This document shows positions 12,319 through 23,939 of a stretch of DNA of 64,000 nt, piece by piece. Below the pieces are notes generated by a model that worked only from the letters and a program-made list of their open reading frames with translations, was not told where the DNA came from and searched no databases. Each line of letters begins with the position of its first letter. The first letter of the stretch is position 1. The DNA is from Perca fluviatilis (Eukaryota; Chordata; Actinopteri; Perciformes; Percidae): the NCBI RefSeq assembly GCF_010015445.1, contig NC_053120.1, positions 12,872,597 through 12,936,596 on the forward strand, written 5' to 3'. Position numbers and translations under genes: made by a program.

Positions 12319-14087
12319 CATGGAGGCAGGGAGAGCTAGAGGCAGATGAAGAGGATGACAGAGAGAGAGAGGAGGACGTGGTCGAAGAGGCTAGGCAAGG
12401 ACCATTATTTCAAATGACATAAGCAACATAAGCAACTTTGGTGGACCATGTCATAAACCATGGCCTGACTATGAGGGAAGCTGGGCAGAGAGTCCATCCT
12501 AATCTAAGCCGTTTCACAACAAACCTGGGCTGCTCTGGTCCATCCTGTACAACTGCATCATGAAGTGCATCTAGAAATGTGATTATGTGTTGCGCATTAT
12601 AGGGACCCAGTTTGGCATGATGGTGCAGTAGCCCTCGAAGACTCATGGCAGCACACAATGTGATATTTCCCCCGCGCTGCCCTGGGATGTGCACAATTGA
12701 CCAAAGGGCAATTGTGCATAATAAGGACATTCCGACTGGAAAACAGGTATGTCTTCAACTCTCTACTCAGACTGTATCTAGAGTATTTACAGTACTGTAC
12801 CATATCACGTTACTGTAACACATGTATTGTATTCAGGGGGGCTAATGCTCCTTTTCCAACAAAAGTGGTAGTTTTGTGAAACATACCGTGATAACATGTT
12901 GAGATGTTTCAGTACTGTGTATGGTAAATACAGTAAAGTTCAGTATACACAGTACTGTAAAAAAGAAGCAAATGAGAACAATTTGTGGTTGCATTTTTCT
13001 ACAGAATGGCTAGAAGACCTACTGGGGGTGGACGCCAACACCTGTTCACCCAACAGCAGGGACTTGCCATAGTGAACCTAGTCAGAGCAAACATTGCAAT
13101 CCGTCTCCACCAGCCACAGCAACAAATACTTGCAGATAGACAAGTATTCAACAACATAAATCGAGTAAGTGTTACAACTATCAGACGCATCTTGGTAAAG
13201 CACAACATGACCATGAAGCAATTGTACAGGGTCCCATTTGAGAGGAACAGTGTCAGGGTCAAAGAACTTCGACATGAATATGTACAGGTAAGTGTTTCAG
13301 TCCTTTACATTTACAATAAAGAATGGGTGCAGTCCAGTAACAGATGAATATGTACCACTGGATTAGTACCACATAGATACATTCAGAAAGCTACACAGGT
13401 ACCTGTGTGGTGGGGTGGGTCGGTTCTGTATGTGTAGTAGTGTAGGTGTGTGTTTTGAGTAAAGCCATCCACAATATGTATTTTTTGTTACAGAGAATCT
13501 TGGACATGGATGGAGCTGCCCAGCCACATGAATGTATTTACATTGACGAGGCTGGATTTAACCTTAGCAAAAACAGACGACGGGGACGTAATATAATTGG
13601 CCAAAGGGCAATTGTGCACGTCCCGGGGCAGCGCGGGGGAAATATCACATTGTGTGCTGCCATGAGTCTTCGAGGGCTACTGCACCATCATGCCAAACTG
13701 GGTCCCTATAATGCGCAACACATAATCACATTTCTAGATGCACTTCATGATGCAGTTGTACAGGATGGACCAGAGCAGCCCAGGTTTGTTGTTGGCTGGG
13801 ATAATGTTAGTTTCCATTGGGCTGCTCTGGTCCAGAACTGGTTCACCAACCATGATCAATTTGAAGTTGTGTACTTGCCCCCTTACTCGCCATTTCTAAA
13901 TCCTATAGAGGAATTTTTTTCCGCTTGGAGATGGCGCGTATATGACCGCCAACCACATGCCTGTATGCCTCTTCTGCAGGCAATGGAACAGGCCTGCGGA
14001 GACATTGAGGTGAGGTCAATCCAGGGATGGATTCGGCACACAAGGGGATATTTTCCCCGATGCTTAGCGAGAGAAGACATTGCTTGA
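12319..14087 (+). pseudogene. Three-exon DD35E transposase, disrupted in exon 1
   Basis: Exon 1 (12319-12746) starts with an Arg/Gly-rich stretch, then reads DHVINHGLTMREAGQRV, a paired-type helix-turn-helix, and ends IIRTFRLENR at the donor gtatgt. Exon 2 (13005-13287) starts at an acag acceptor, continues in frame as MARRPTGGGRQ, has a second helix-turn-helix (SVTTIRRILVKHNM) and ends HEYVQ before gtaagt. Exon 3 (13494-14087) follows a ttgttacag acceptor and encodes the catalytic core: first Asp in IYIDEAGFN, second in GWDNVSFHW, Glu in SPFLNPIEEF. Thirty-five residues separate the second Asp from the Glu, so the core is DD35E. Exon 3 is fully open. Exon 1 has stop codons near its start (agatgaag, gatgacag, gctaggc), a frameshift by a 9-bp duplication (ataagcaac twice, about 12420-12437), and a roughly 200-bp inverted insertion. 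It is therefore not functional as it stands. Confidence 0.85.
12516..12718 (-). repeat. Inverted copy of transposase exon 3 inserted in exon 1
   Basis: Positions 12516-12699 are the reverse complement of 13793-13609 in exon 3. I see only about two mismatches, both G-to-A at CpG in the exon 3 sense strand. Directly after it, 12701-12718 repeats 13601-13618 in direct orientation, so that tgcacaattg and caattgtgca face each other around a 9-base loop (12690-12718). On either side the exon 1 reading resumes (SRFTT before, IIRTFR after). This looks like a fold-back, template-switch type event rather than a transposition. Confidence 0.88.
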
Positions 14088-14316
14088 GATGAGTTGATAA
14101 GATCCTGTGGCCAGACCCCAACAGACGGCAGGATCCATAAGCCCACTTGCGCACAATTGTTTTTTTCTGTGTTTAAAGTAGTGTATTGTTTGTTTTATTT
14201 TTGATTTAACTGAATTTACTGTACTGTAAAATATACTACTGTAATGTAATGATTTTGAATTCAGTATTTCATTTTTTGGTTGTTGTGAAAACATGCCCTC
14301 TGTGGAACTGAATAAA

Positions 14317-14614
14317 AACATTGAAAACAAAAGACTGCAGTTTTTTATATAAAGTAGACTAGTGTGTTGCTGCTGATCTGAAAGTGTATTCATATGATGC
14401 AAGTGGGTAAGTGGGTATCATTTTGTCATCAGAGTGACATTTTGACAAAGGATTGTTAGGTTTTGATAGCAGAGTTTCAATTTGACATAGATGTGAATGG
14501 TTTATTCCCCAGTGTTGTGTCTTATTTGCTTGTGTGTAGAGTTTTGACACAATGAGCCAAGTTTTGCAAAACGTGTTCAAGCAACGGGCAAAAACTGTAA
14601 GCTAGCCGCGTGGC
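14317..14614. other. 3' flank of the DD35E element
   Basis: AT-rich and non-coding. It may still belong to the transposon, but no end could be fixed. Confidence 0.3.
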
Positions 14615-14760
14615 TTTATGGATGGCAATGTCTGTCTGTCTGTGAGTTAGGTGGCCCAGCACTTTGGTCCAAACTGAAATATCTTAATTAACAACTATTG
14701 GATTACATTTGATACGGACTTCATATCAACCTCAGGACAACCTTTTTCTTTGTCCAATAA
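14615..14760 (-). repeat. Fragment of the GCTAACATGC-type percomorph repeat
   Basis: The stretch atggatggcaatgtctgtct, then actttggtccaaactgaaat and acaactattggatta is the inverted tail of the family seen at 60-510 (caatccatccaataattg, gaccaaagtggtgg). The fragment is truncated. Confidence 0.55.
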
Positions 14761-16469
14761 TTTGCTTTGAAACTAAATAACTTCCACATTCACAAATGTA
14801 GGCATACTGTATGCAAAACAAGTATATTAAAATATACATCTGTATATTTGTTTCTTGTATGTACATAATAGTTCTGATTATTTTTAACAATCTTTGTTTA
14901 GCTTTGTTCTTGTTATTAGCTGCAATTATATTTCTATCTTCCTAAAAATCGTTCTTGGAACTGTGTGTAAGTACTTTGTGAACAACCTAAAACTTAAAAT
15001 GTCTTGTATGTGTACACAGTTGGCCGATAAAGCTGATGTTAATAACCTCTATAGATGCATGTGTTTAGTTGTTGATTGTTATGTGTACATGCCTGCGAAT
15101 AAACGTATTAAGCCGGTTAATGGGTTCACTGAGGCTGCACGCACAGGGCCTGCATATTCAATGCTACACCTCTATTTAAAGATTATGAGAAAAAAGTACT
15201 TTTTTTGTTGTTGTTAAAGGCCATTTGTAATTCTGTAAACGTCACATAGGTTCATAAATATTATGAACAGTTGTGTCTCTGTGCCTGTCTGTGACCTCTG
15301 AACAATGTTTGCCTCTTTGTGATCCATTTCTTTCTGGGGTTTTTTGTTTTTCTTCCTCTGCCTCTGTCCTTCTTTCATGGCAGTTTGATCACAGGGGTCT
15401 GTCATGCATTAGGAAGAACTGGGTCTAGCTAGTTTGTCCCCGAAGCATTTCCTGTCTGCAGATGGATGTATGCCCAGAGACTCTGAAGCTCTGATGCTGC
15501 CAGTAACTTCAAGTCAGCTGGAAACTGGAAGGTTGTTTACGTCTAAAATGATTTCTGTTTTTACTACGGGGTGATCACTGAGGCGCCGCGGTCATCAAGA
15601 GAGAAAAATTAGGTTAGTCCATCAGGATCCTTCCTCTACACTTTTAGGCTGTCACTTGAGAAGGTAGTCGATGTCACAGATAAGTCACAGTAGTCCATTA
15701 ATGACCTTATTCTAACTCATTGGCTTGTTGTGCTGTTTTATTCTTCTTCCTTCATCTCTCTGATGAGACATAGAGAAAGGATGAGTGATGGTTTTCCTAA
15801 ACATGATGATAATGTTCTCCCAACCAGAAAGGAGTATTAAGAGCAGCTGTACCCAAAACATTGCCTCCGAGTGGTTTGAGGCTGACCCAGGACCAGCTGG
15901 GAAGAAAGAGATGGCAAAGAGCAGCGGTGAGGACACTCATGCAATGTAGCTTAACCAATATCACGCTAACAAGTCAGTCAACTTGCCAATAGTGCAATAA
16001 TTTCACTATTACCGAATATCTTTTAGGTTTCCAACAGATACTACACTCTATACTATACTTACTGCATTAAATTGTGACTTTTGTTGTAAATCTGTTTTAA
16101 TATGGAAAGTAGCGAGCCTCCCTTCATTAAATGGGTATTTGTCGCTCTGTAGTCTTGCAGTAAGACACAGGACTGCAGCATCAATATTTAAAGAGCAAAA
16201 ATAGAAAAGTCAATCCAGAGTGAAACTTAAATGTTGCGATACCAAACAATATTTAAATTTATGTGGAATGTATCACCTACATTTTTACTAAAAGATGTAG
16301 ATTCTTTGTCAATTGGTTAGTTTAAACTAAGGGACAACACCTACTGTTACAAGGGCCAGAGTTTAATGAGTATTTTTACATTATGTGAGATGCGCTATTT
16401 GGTTTCTTGCTAAGACAAGAAGACTGATAGGCCTACTTCTTAATGTCTGCATGGTAATATGGAGCTACT
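14761..16469. other. Intergenic stretch without a gene
   Basis: No exon-like frame, RNA gene or clear mobile element was recognised across this AT-rich stretch. Confidence 0.4.
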
Positions 16470-16670
16470 ACCTGGAGGTGCTTAGCTTAGCTTAGCTTAG
16501 CTTAGCATAAAGACTAGAAGCAGTGGATTTTAAACATCTGCCTACTAGCACATCTGAAGCTTAATTAGTGAGCTTTAGATGTGCTGGTAGGAATATTTTT
16601 TAACTTAAGAGTGAACCTGCTTCCAGTCTTTAAGCTAAGCTAATTGGCTGCTGGCTTTAGCTTCATATTT
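16470..16670. repeat. Rearranged fragment of the CACCTCTAAAGCTCA repeat with (CTTAG)n
   Basis: A run of about five CTTAG units (16480-16505) sits in the repeat part that normally reads agcttagcttagcataaaga. Pieces such as ctactagcacatctgaagct and its inverse agctttagatgtgctggtag face each other at 16540-16590, making a small hairpin. The same family is at 9095-9880. Confidence 0.5.
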
Positions 16671-18607
16671 AACGGTCAGACATGCGAGACCAATTTGGAG
16701 TGGATGTCACAGTTACGTCACTGCAATTGCGCACGCATTGTGGTGGCAGAAAAACAGCCGAAACAATGGGGAATATACTGTTTATCGCAATACTTCCATG
16801 GTTTTTCATGGACGACTTTCTTATGATACATCAATGGGGATAGCTGGCTAGTTTCTTACCTAGCTTGATTATTCCACCATGTTGTAATGCCACGTTGGCT
16901 ACATAAAATGAGCCAAACAGCCGACTGGTGCAGCGGCAGTGCTGGCTCCAGAGACGGATAAGCTAGCTAGCTAACTAGCCAGCCCTAACGTTAGCTTATC
17001 CATCTTCGGAGTAGCTACCTCTGCTCTCCTACCAGCGAAGTAGTCTGCCAGCGGTGGGGAGATCGCGGGGTTAGCTATGTAGGGACCGGGTTTAGTGATA
17101 CGTTTACATTTTTTCAATCGGCCACCATCAGCCCAGCACCCGGCGGTGGCTGTGATCGTTAACGTTAAAAGGAATCCAATAATATACATTGCCTTTTTCA
17201 CTGCCTGTGCACATAACAATGGGTGCCTGCTGAGCTTACCAACCAACTATTGTTAAATAAAACAATCCTTTTTCATGGGCTGCCTGTGTTAAAAGATGTG
17301 ATTAAACAAGCCATTTTGATTTGCGGGCCTGTCCTAAACATAAAGATTTAAATTATACCGATTTCTATGTGAGCATCTTCCTCCTATAGCATAAGGGAAG
17401 TTGATACACAGAATAAGCGACAATATAAATGAGAATAAAATGCACATTAGAGCATCGTGTAGCAGAATACATGCAAAATCATGCAGCCGTGAAGAGAGTA
17501 ATTTTATTTTTTTTTTTTTTTTTTCATTTCTACCTGTGTACCATAACTACTGTGTTGTGTAGGGGCCTTGTTTTGCCAGGAGGAGTGTTACTGTAAAAGC
17601 CTAACAAGTCTCTATGTGTCACTATCAACCCCTGTGTTTACTGATTGTTGCAGTGGAGAATTGTCATGCTCAGTCAGTTGCATTTACCTTTGGCTTTATT
17701 TACACAGCATGAGAAACTCCAGTTGTAGCGTTGCCTACTTCTCACACACAGAGACTCCTTCCCTAAAAGAACAGTAGTTTTATATTAGAAGCTGCTTAAC
17801 CTCACTGAATCTGGCTTTAAATCTAATCTGGACTTCCACAGGTAACAGTTAATATTACATCCTGAGCCAAAGATTTCCTGTTCACATGTATAAATCTCTC
17901 TCAGTCAGAGCTGCCTTTGAAGCCAGATGTGAAACCCCAGAGTCTTCCTGTCTTTTGCTTTGAACAGGACCTCCCTGCATCGCACCCCAAAATCTCATTT
18001 AAAATATTCACAAATCCTGAATTCTGGACTAATCAGCCTCACTTTCTCCCCTTTATCTTCCCAAACCAGGTGGCTTTGTGGATCTATGCTGTAATTAAAA
18101 TAATGCAAATGGGGTAATCCTGTAAAACAAATCCTCTCCAGTAATGAAGACCCCTACCCGCTTTCTTGTATAATTAAATATTTTTTCTCTTAATAAACCA
18201 GCAGCGCTCTCTACACAGAGACATGCCAGTCAGACAGCCAGTCAGGATTCGTAATTTTACAGACAGATGCTTTGCTTTGGCTGAGCTGCAGACTGAAAAA
18301 TGATACAAGAGATGAAGTGAAAAAACAATGAGAGCAAGACAAATTGATATTTTACAATTTTACAGTTTTACAAGCCAACAATCTCTGTAGTAAAGGATTG
18401 ATTTGAAGATGTTATATTCACCATACCTGTTGTTATTTTCAGAAATCAAATGCAAGATATAAGATATTCTTTTGACTTTTAATGTTTATTTAGATCTTGA
18501 CAGAAAGGGAAAGACCTGCAGCAAAGAGGCTGTTGTGGTAAGGACTAGGCCGGAAAAATCACATGCTCTACCCAGTAAGCTATCAGGAGGCCCTGAACGT
18601 GAGCTTT
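16671..18607. other. Intergenic stretch without a gene
   Basis: No gene is seen. Around 16960-17000 the sequence is rich in agctagctagctaactagcc and similar short palindromes. A poly-T run lies at 17509-17524. The rest is unremarkable. Confidence 0.4.
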
Positions 18608-18611
18608 TTAA

Positions 18612-19085
18612 AGGTGCCCCGCCACACAAAACCGTTTTTACTAATTTTTTGAAATATGTTAGGTCCATATGGGTTTGTGTTATGTGGTGAATGTGAAAAT
18701 GAACTGCTACCTCCTCTTTCAGCTCTAGCCACTGAAAAGAAATAAGCAGAGAAATCAGGCCAATTACAAAATCTGGTCAGTCTGACATCTTGTTGCCTGA
18801 GCTCATTACTATTCATGAGCTTGCCCAGTTGCGCTGGGTAAAGGATACTGACAGCCACGCTCTCATTGGCTAGCTGTTAGCCAATCAGATTCAAACAGCT
18901 TAGGTTGTTGAATAATAATGAGCACTGGCAGAAATCGAGCTGAGGCTTCCTGTAGGCTTTCTATACCACGCTAGAATGGCTTGAAACAAGGTAACCAAGG
19001 CATTTTTTCCACAAAAAATGTTACAGTCCATGGTAGATCTATAGACATTACCACAGAGTAATAAAATATGTGTGACAGGGCACCT
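18612..19085. mobile_element. TTAA-flanked MITE, 474 bp
   Basis: The ends AGGTGCCCCGCCACACA and its inverse (TGTGTGACAGGGCACCT) are flanked by TTAA at 18608-18611 and 19086-19089. There is no coding capacity. A TTAA duplication is used by piggyBac- and Kolobok-type elements; which applies is not decidable here. The interior holds a locally palindromic gctagctgttagccaatcag. Confidence 0.8.
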
Positions 19086-19089
19086 TTAA

Positions 19090-20089
19090 TGATTGGGTGC
19101 AGACATAAAATTAACACCACTGCAGCCATTTGTCAAGTGAACACTAACTTATTCTCCATATTAGTGTGGCTTTGATGAAAAATCATGTTAAAATACCATT
19201 ACAGATTTCTGAATAATCCCCCCTCTGTCTTCTCCTTCCATAGTGTTGCCACTCTTTTATATACCTTTAGCTAAAGCTAACACAATTCAAAACAACGGCC
19301 CTGCAATAACTCCCACCTTTATCAAGCTTACTGTACTCAGGTTTTGTTGAGAATGTGTCTGAGAGTGTTTAATTGGATGTTATTTTGATTTTGGAGGCTG
19401 TAGTTTGTGATGCTGTTGAATTTTTAAGTAAGGAGGTTGAAAGCAAGTGGCACAGTCACTAGTACCTGCCAGGACAGTGTAAATGATATTGGTAAGAAAT
19501 TAAATAATATTTTAAACATGGCACATGTGCAGTGCAGGGGCAAACAATTCCTGGCAGTGGTACCTCCGGCTTAGTTGTGCTTCTCAAGGTACAGAATCTG
19601 CTCGCTGGCAGGAAGCTGGTGAGCCATCAGGCAACTGTCGCTGTACCATCCACTCTTACTGGTGTCTCTGGGTGCAAGAAATAGGGGATTTGAGGGACAG
19701 AATATTAAATAACTTATCACCACAGATGCATTCCATCGGTGTCGTCACACATTACACTTCTGTCCTACAAGTATTTACTTTATTTCCCCATTCACTTCTA
19801 TCGAAGCCTGTACGATGTATGAATTCAAGCGTGTGTTTCCTGTTTGGCTGCATTCTCCATCTTCACCTCTGACCAAGCAAACCTTAGAAACACCGACCCA
19901 GTGCGTTTGGAAATGTAGAAGTTATTATTCTAGCCTGTTTTATTAATATGTTCAACACTTTGTCAACAAACAGTCACTTGTCTTAATGGAAATCCAGGAT
20001 GCTTTTTTCTAACCCTGACTTCTGTCTCTGGACATCTCTGCATCAATGCTGTAAAAACACCTGTGGTCGCACTTCACATGCACACAAAT

Positions 20090-20134
<45 letters not shown>

Positions 20135-21770
20135 TAACAGGTGTGGAGCAGAGAGAGTTGAGTAGATTTGAATCCTCCAAATTCATAAACACCGACAGCA
20201 GAGCTTTGATGAGGTCTCCTCTGCCTCTGTGGCTGAGAAGAGAGGAGAAATTGACCATATCGTTTTAAAATGTTGTGGCATTTAGATTTCACTTTGAGTT
20301 ATTTTAGTCTGCTTCAGATTATGTTAATTTATACACTCTTTCTAATGTTTGCACAAGGATCTTTATATATATTCTCCTGTGCAAATATTGCAGCCAATTC
20401 AGGAAATGAATTCCTTTCTAAAACAGTCACCATTTGTGTCCTTATAAATAAAGAATGGCTTGCATATAAACTCCACTTTTGATTGCTGAACTGAGTGTAA
20501 GGTGAAACAGGGATTTTGTGGGGAACTGATCATGTATGCGGTACACACACTACATCTAACCACTCAACAAACATCCTTGTGTTTGTAAGTGTCTAAAAGA
20601 ATCTGACGGCCACACAAACATCTGATGGCGTCTGCAGCCAAAGACACAGACAGACGACCCATTCAGGAGCGTAGCAAAGTCTGGAGTCAGGAACTCTTTT
20701 CCTGCTGAAGATCCCTGGTTTGCAAAGCATTGGCCCAGTGCATCAATCACACTTGTATTTCACAAGCAGAGCCGTCCATATGAATTAAATATTGAGATGA
20801 CAATTAAGAACAAATGAAAAATTTGATGAAAGAAGTGGTTCATATTACGAGTAGTAGCCTACATCCTGAAAAAGCACCACTGGTAGCCATAATAAATAAA
20901 GTAAAATGACTTATTCCACTGCAATATTGAGCTTTATTGCAAGCCATGTAACAATGGGACCAAAAGTAGTCTTCATTTGACAGATGATATTTCAGTTACA
21001 CGGCACTGAAGTTATTTTGGACGATCATGGTGGGCAGGCTGCTCTACCTCACTATGATCAAGGCCGTGACTAAACATGGTTGACTGACTGACTAAAACAT
21101 AAAAATTATATATTTATATACATGTCGACTTTCCAGAAAGTGACGCATTATGAAGAATTGAAAATGAAAACGAACCATCCCACAGTTAATGCTAAAAGGA
21201 CCTACAGCTTTAGTGGTGTTATAGCTACTTGTCAGGGTCTCTAACCAAATTTAACTTTGCAAATGTTTGTGTAACAGAGTTGAGGTTGTTTACTCTAGCA
21301 CTTCACGGCTACAGGGTAGTAAACATTTGAAAGGTTTCTTCAAAAGCCTCCCATGATTTGATACGAGTTTATAGGTTAAAGACTGGGAAAACTCCACTGT
21401 CAATTCTAGTGTGATTGACACATAAAGCAACCACTACAACGCCACCTGAGGCCTAATTACACGACCAACAGAGCTGGCCAGAAGGCCCGTTTTGATCCCA
21501 TTGCATGTGTACGTCTTCAAAGGCTATCTATAAAAGTTATTGGTAAAGAATAAATTACTAGCAGCATCTAGTTTGAAAAAAGGGTTCACTGACTTTATTA
21601 AGTATAGGTTTAATTTTATAGACAAGGTGACATGTCTCCCCCCAGCTACAGTTACAATATCTGTAAATTGTTACCTTCAATTTACTCTATATTTGCATAT
21701 TTACAGTTGCCATGGAGCTAATAATTTCTTTTTTTATAGATTATAGTTTTGGGCATTTCCGCCTATAATG
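19090..21770. other. Intergenic stretch without a gene
   Basis: Apart from the CA tract at 20091-20132, no gene or mobile element was recognised. Confidence 0.4.
20091..20132. repeat. (CA)21 microsatellite
   Basis: Uninterrupted CA dinucleotide run of 42 bp. Confidence 0.95.
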
Positions 21771-21778
21771 GATAGGGC

Positions 21779-21920
21779 CAGGGGCGTAGCACAAAATTCT
21801 GAGCCCTGTAGAAAGGCATTTTCTATGGGCCCCACCCCGCATCCACAGCTATTCATTCTAGCATCTTTTTGGGCCCTCCTCAAATGAGGGTCCCCCAGCC
21901 CCCCCAGTCTGACGCCCCTG
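21779..21920. mobile_element. Small hAT-type MITE, 142 bp
   Basis: Ends are CAGGGGCGTAGC and its near inverse CTGACGCCCCTG. The flanks are gatagggc (21771-21778) and gataggac (21921-21928), an 8-bp target duplication with one mismatch, as expected for hAT elements. The interior is C/G-rich (gggccccacccc) and non-coding. Confidence 0.82.
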
Positions 21921-21928
21921 GATAGGAC

Positions 21929-23270
21929 AGCTAGATATGAAAGGGGAGAGAGAGGGAGGGTAGCCTTGCAGGAAACCGTTACAGGTCGTACTCTAACTCT
22001 GGACCCTCTGCATCGAGGAATTAACCTCTATATACGTGCGCCTGCTCCACCAACAGAGCTACCCGGCCACAAGCTAATCATTTCTAACTTCATGTAATCT
22101 GACCGTCACACATCAAACAGCAGTTTCAGCGCTCTAGCAAAAAACTCTTCGATGTCTTAAATTCAAATTTAAAAAAAATTAGCTTTGCCCACTAAGTAAA
22201 CCTGGGAATTTCTTTTAATATGGTATGTTTGATTTGGTATTCAGTTTGTAAATAGGATAAAACCATTTTTTTCCCAGATCAAACAGCCATGAAACTGAAA
22301 TGTTGCGCCTGGATGCAACATAGGTCAACCAGAAAATCTCCCAAAGGTTACAGGCAGTGAGAGGGATGGGGAGAGGCCAGTTGTGCAGCTGCAAATTAAA
22401 TACACACTTCAATCAATGAAGTGAATATAGACATAGAGAGAGAGCCCTGATTGGAGTTCAGCTGGTGGATGGGTTGGTATGTTGTTATACTTCAAAGCCT
22501 TCTTCAACAAATGATTTTATTTTGCAGTCAGAAATCAAAATGTAAATTGCCCAAATACACAAGTCTCTGCTTCTGCTCATAGCAGCTCGGCCAAAGTGAA
22601 ATTGAAGCCTTAACAAAAACAAGAACTGGATCCTCACAGGAGTGGAGTCTCTGCTGGGTGCTGCACTCACTTTGATTTATGATCTAAATGCTGTCGCTTA
22701 TTTTACCAAAGATCTTTACAGATACGTCATATCACCTGTTTAATTGTTTAATGCCTAAAAGCAGAGGACCCTTCTGTGTGCCTGTGTGGACTTTTACCAC
22801 AGCTGAATGTCTTTTTTCACTTCCTTTTTTTTTTTTACCTAACTGCGTCTAAAAACATAATCCTACATAATGACAGTGTTACTTGCAGAAGAAAAAAAAT
22901 CTAAAATGATCCTATAGCCTCATGAAAACTAAATGCCCTGTAGCCTATATAGTAACCCCACTTTTATTAATAAAATATTTTGAAGGCAATTTATCTAGTA
23001 GTTATTTTAAAATGCACGATAATTAAAATGTACAGTGGACTCAACATTTATAATGGTCCTTTTTGCATAACAGGTTGAACAAAATTCGAACATGATGAAA
23101 TGAAAGGCTTTGGGCGACTTTAACCATCAGTCATTGATATGACTGACATGGACCAGAGGTCATAAACCCTATGCATTTGTGGGAACATAGGCTCTTTGGG
23201 CAACTTCGTATTTGCGAATTTTTAAGGGCCATTCACTCTTTTCCCAGCTGCAGTTGAAGGCATCAGGAAA
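21929..23270. other. Upstream flank of cachd1
   Basis: No gene is seen. The sequence is AT-rich until about 23270, where CpG density rises sharply. Possible distal promoter elements cannot be told from background by eye. Confidence 0.4.
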
Positions 23271-23690
23271 CCCTGATCCATTGATCCGGAGATCCAGGCG
23301 TCGGTAGGACTCTTGTGTTTCCACGCCTCCCACTTTCACCCCCATTGTGGTGAATCTCCGGCTCACACACACTTTGCCAGACTTCCAGGAGTTGGAGCGA
23401 GTGACCGAAGACGAAAACGCCGACAACGTTTTTCAAAAAGAAAAAGAAAAACCGTGTCTTCTTTCACGCATGGATCTACTTTCTTCTCTTGTGGGATTTC
23501 AAAGAGCTGCAATGGTTTGCGCTGCTGGGAATTTTGGAGACTCGTACCGGAGAGAAAGGGCACACGTTCTCTACGCTGCAAAGTTGTAAAAGTAGTTTCC
23601 CTTGAAGTTTTTTTTTTTAATTTTTTTTTTTTAACCCCCCGCCACCAGTTAAGACTCCGTGTTTCTTCAGCCTGTAAACCCACAACCATC
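23271..23690 (+). promoter_or_regulatory. cachd1: CpG-rich promoter and 5' leader of cachd1
   Basis: CpG dinucleotides are scarce before 23280 and become frequent from there through exon 1 (roughly 40 CpGs in 23281-23900 by eye). No TATA box is evident near a plausible start, which fits a CpG-island promoter. GC/KLF-like boxes (cacgcctccc at 23322) and a SOX-core CCATTGTGG at 23342 lie in the 5' part. Poly-T runs at about 23609-23633 sit in the probable leader. The transcription start cannot be fixed from the sequence. Confidence 0.6.
23470..23589 (+). promoter_or_regulatory. Upstream ORF in the cachd1 leader (39 codons)
   Basis: An ATG at 23470 (C at -3, G at +4) opens a 39-codon frame ending in TAA at 23587-23589, 101 bases before the cachd1 ATG and in a different frame. 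If transcription starts upstream of 23470 this uORF would be read first and could lower translation of the main frame. There is no sign of a known peptide (MDLLSSLVGFQRAAMVCAAG...). Confidence 0.4.
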
Positions 23691-23939
23691 ATGGCGAGGC
23701 GGACGGGGGAGAAACCTCCGGGTTTGACGCCGAATACGCGCGCTGCTTTCCGGGATAAACACCTTCGGTTTCACGGGGGCTTGTTGGCTTTTTCGTGGAG
23801 CTTCGTTGTAATGTGCTCGGCTCTTTCTTGTGGATATTGCGGAGCCGAAACGGAGTTTTCCATCCTGGAAGAAGCGCAAGTTTTGGCCGACCAGATGAAA
23901 AAGCTGTCCTCCCAGGAGCTGGGAGTCTTTACTATGCAG
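23691..23939 (+). CDS. cachd1: cachd1, first coding exon (VWFA and cache domain protein)
   Basis: This exon encodes the first 83 residues. It starts MARRTGEK, has a hydrophobic signal peptide at about residues 29-47 (GGLLAFSWSFVVMCSAL) with probable cleavage near GYCGA/ETEF, and then the mature N-terminus FSILEEAQVLADQMKKL...ELGVFTMQ. From memory, vertebrate CACHD1 has the same N-terminus (FSILDEAQVLASQM...ELGVVTMQ) and the same kind of short first exon. The ATG is the first in-frame Met, in strong context (A at -3, G at +4). The exon ends at a phase-0 donor, CAG/GTAAAC. CACHD1 is a type I membrane protein related to the alpha2-delta subunits of voltage-gated calcium channels. It is reported to modulate CaV channels and, in zebrafish, Wnt receptor signalling in the brain. 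The VWFA, cache and transmembrane parts lie in later exons beyond this window. Confidence 0.9.

Larger units (their letters stand above)
12319..14316 (+). mobile_element. DD35E Tc1/mariner-IS630-type transposon (minimum extent)
   Basis: The span runs from the putative first ATG of a three-exon transposase gene to the polyadenylation signal AATAAA at 14311-14316. The true ends were not identified: by eye I find no convincing terminal inverted repeats or TA duplication within about 300 bp on either side. The element is assigned to the Tc1/mariner-IS630 superfamily from its DDE_3-type catalytic core. A repeat of an unrelated family starts near 14615, which gives an upper bound on the right side. 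Confidence 0.75.

Noticed and set aside
12410..12730. Minus-strand 106-codon frame that looks like transposase
   Set aside because: It is the inverted copy of exon 3 inserted in exon 1, not an independent gene; it ends at the junction with unrelated sequence.
16960..17000. Possible RNA gene from short palindromes agctagctagct
   Set aside because: Too short and repetitive to form a tRNA or snRNA; no box motifs or promoter elements seen.
23313..23690. Open frame continuing 126 codons upstream of the cachd1 ATG in the same frame
   Set aside because: It contains no in-frame ATG, is low in recognisable sequence, includes a poly-T run translated as Phe, and known CACHD1 proteins begin with a short segment before the signal peptide. 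It is treated as leader.
23363..23692. Minus-strand frame opposite the cachd1 leader as a divergent gene
   Set aside because: Lys/Arg-rich from the poly-T region, with no similarity that I recognise and no splice or start context.
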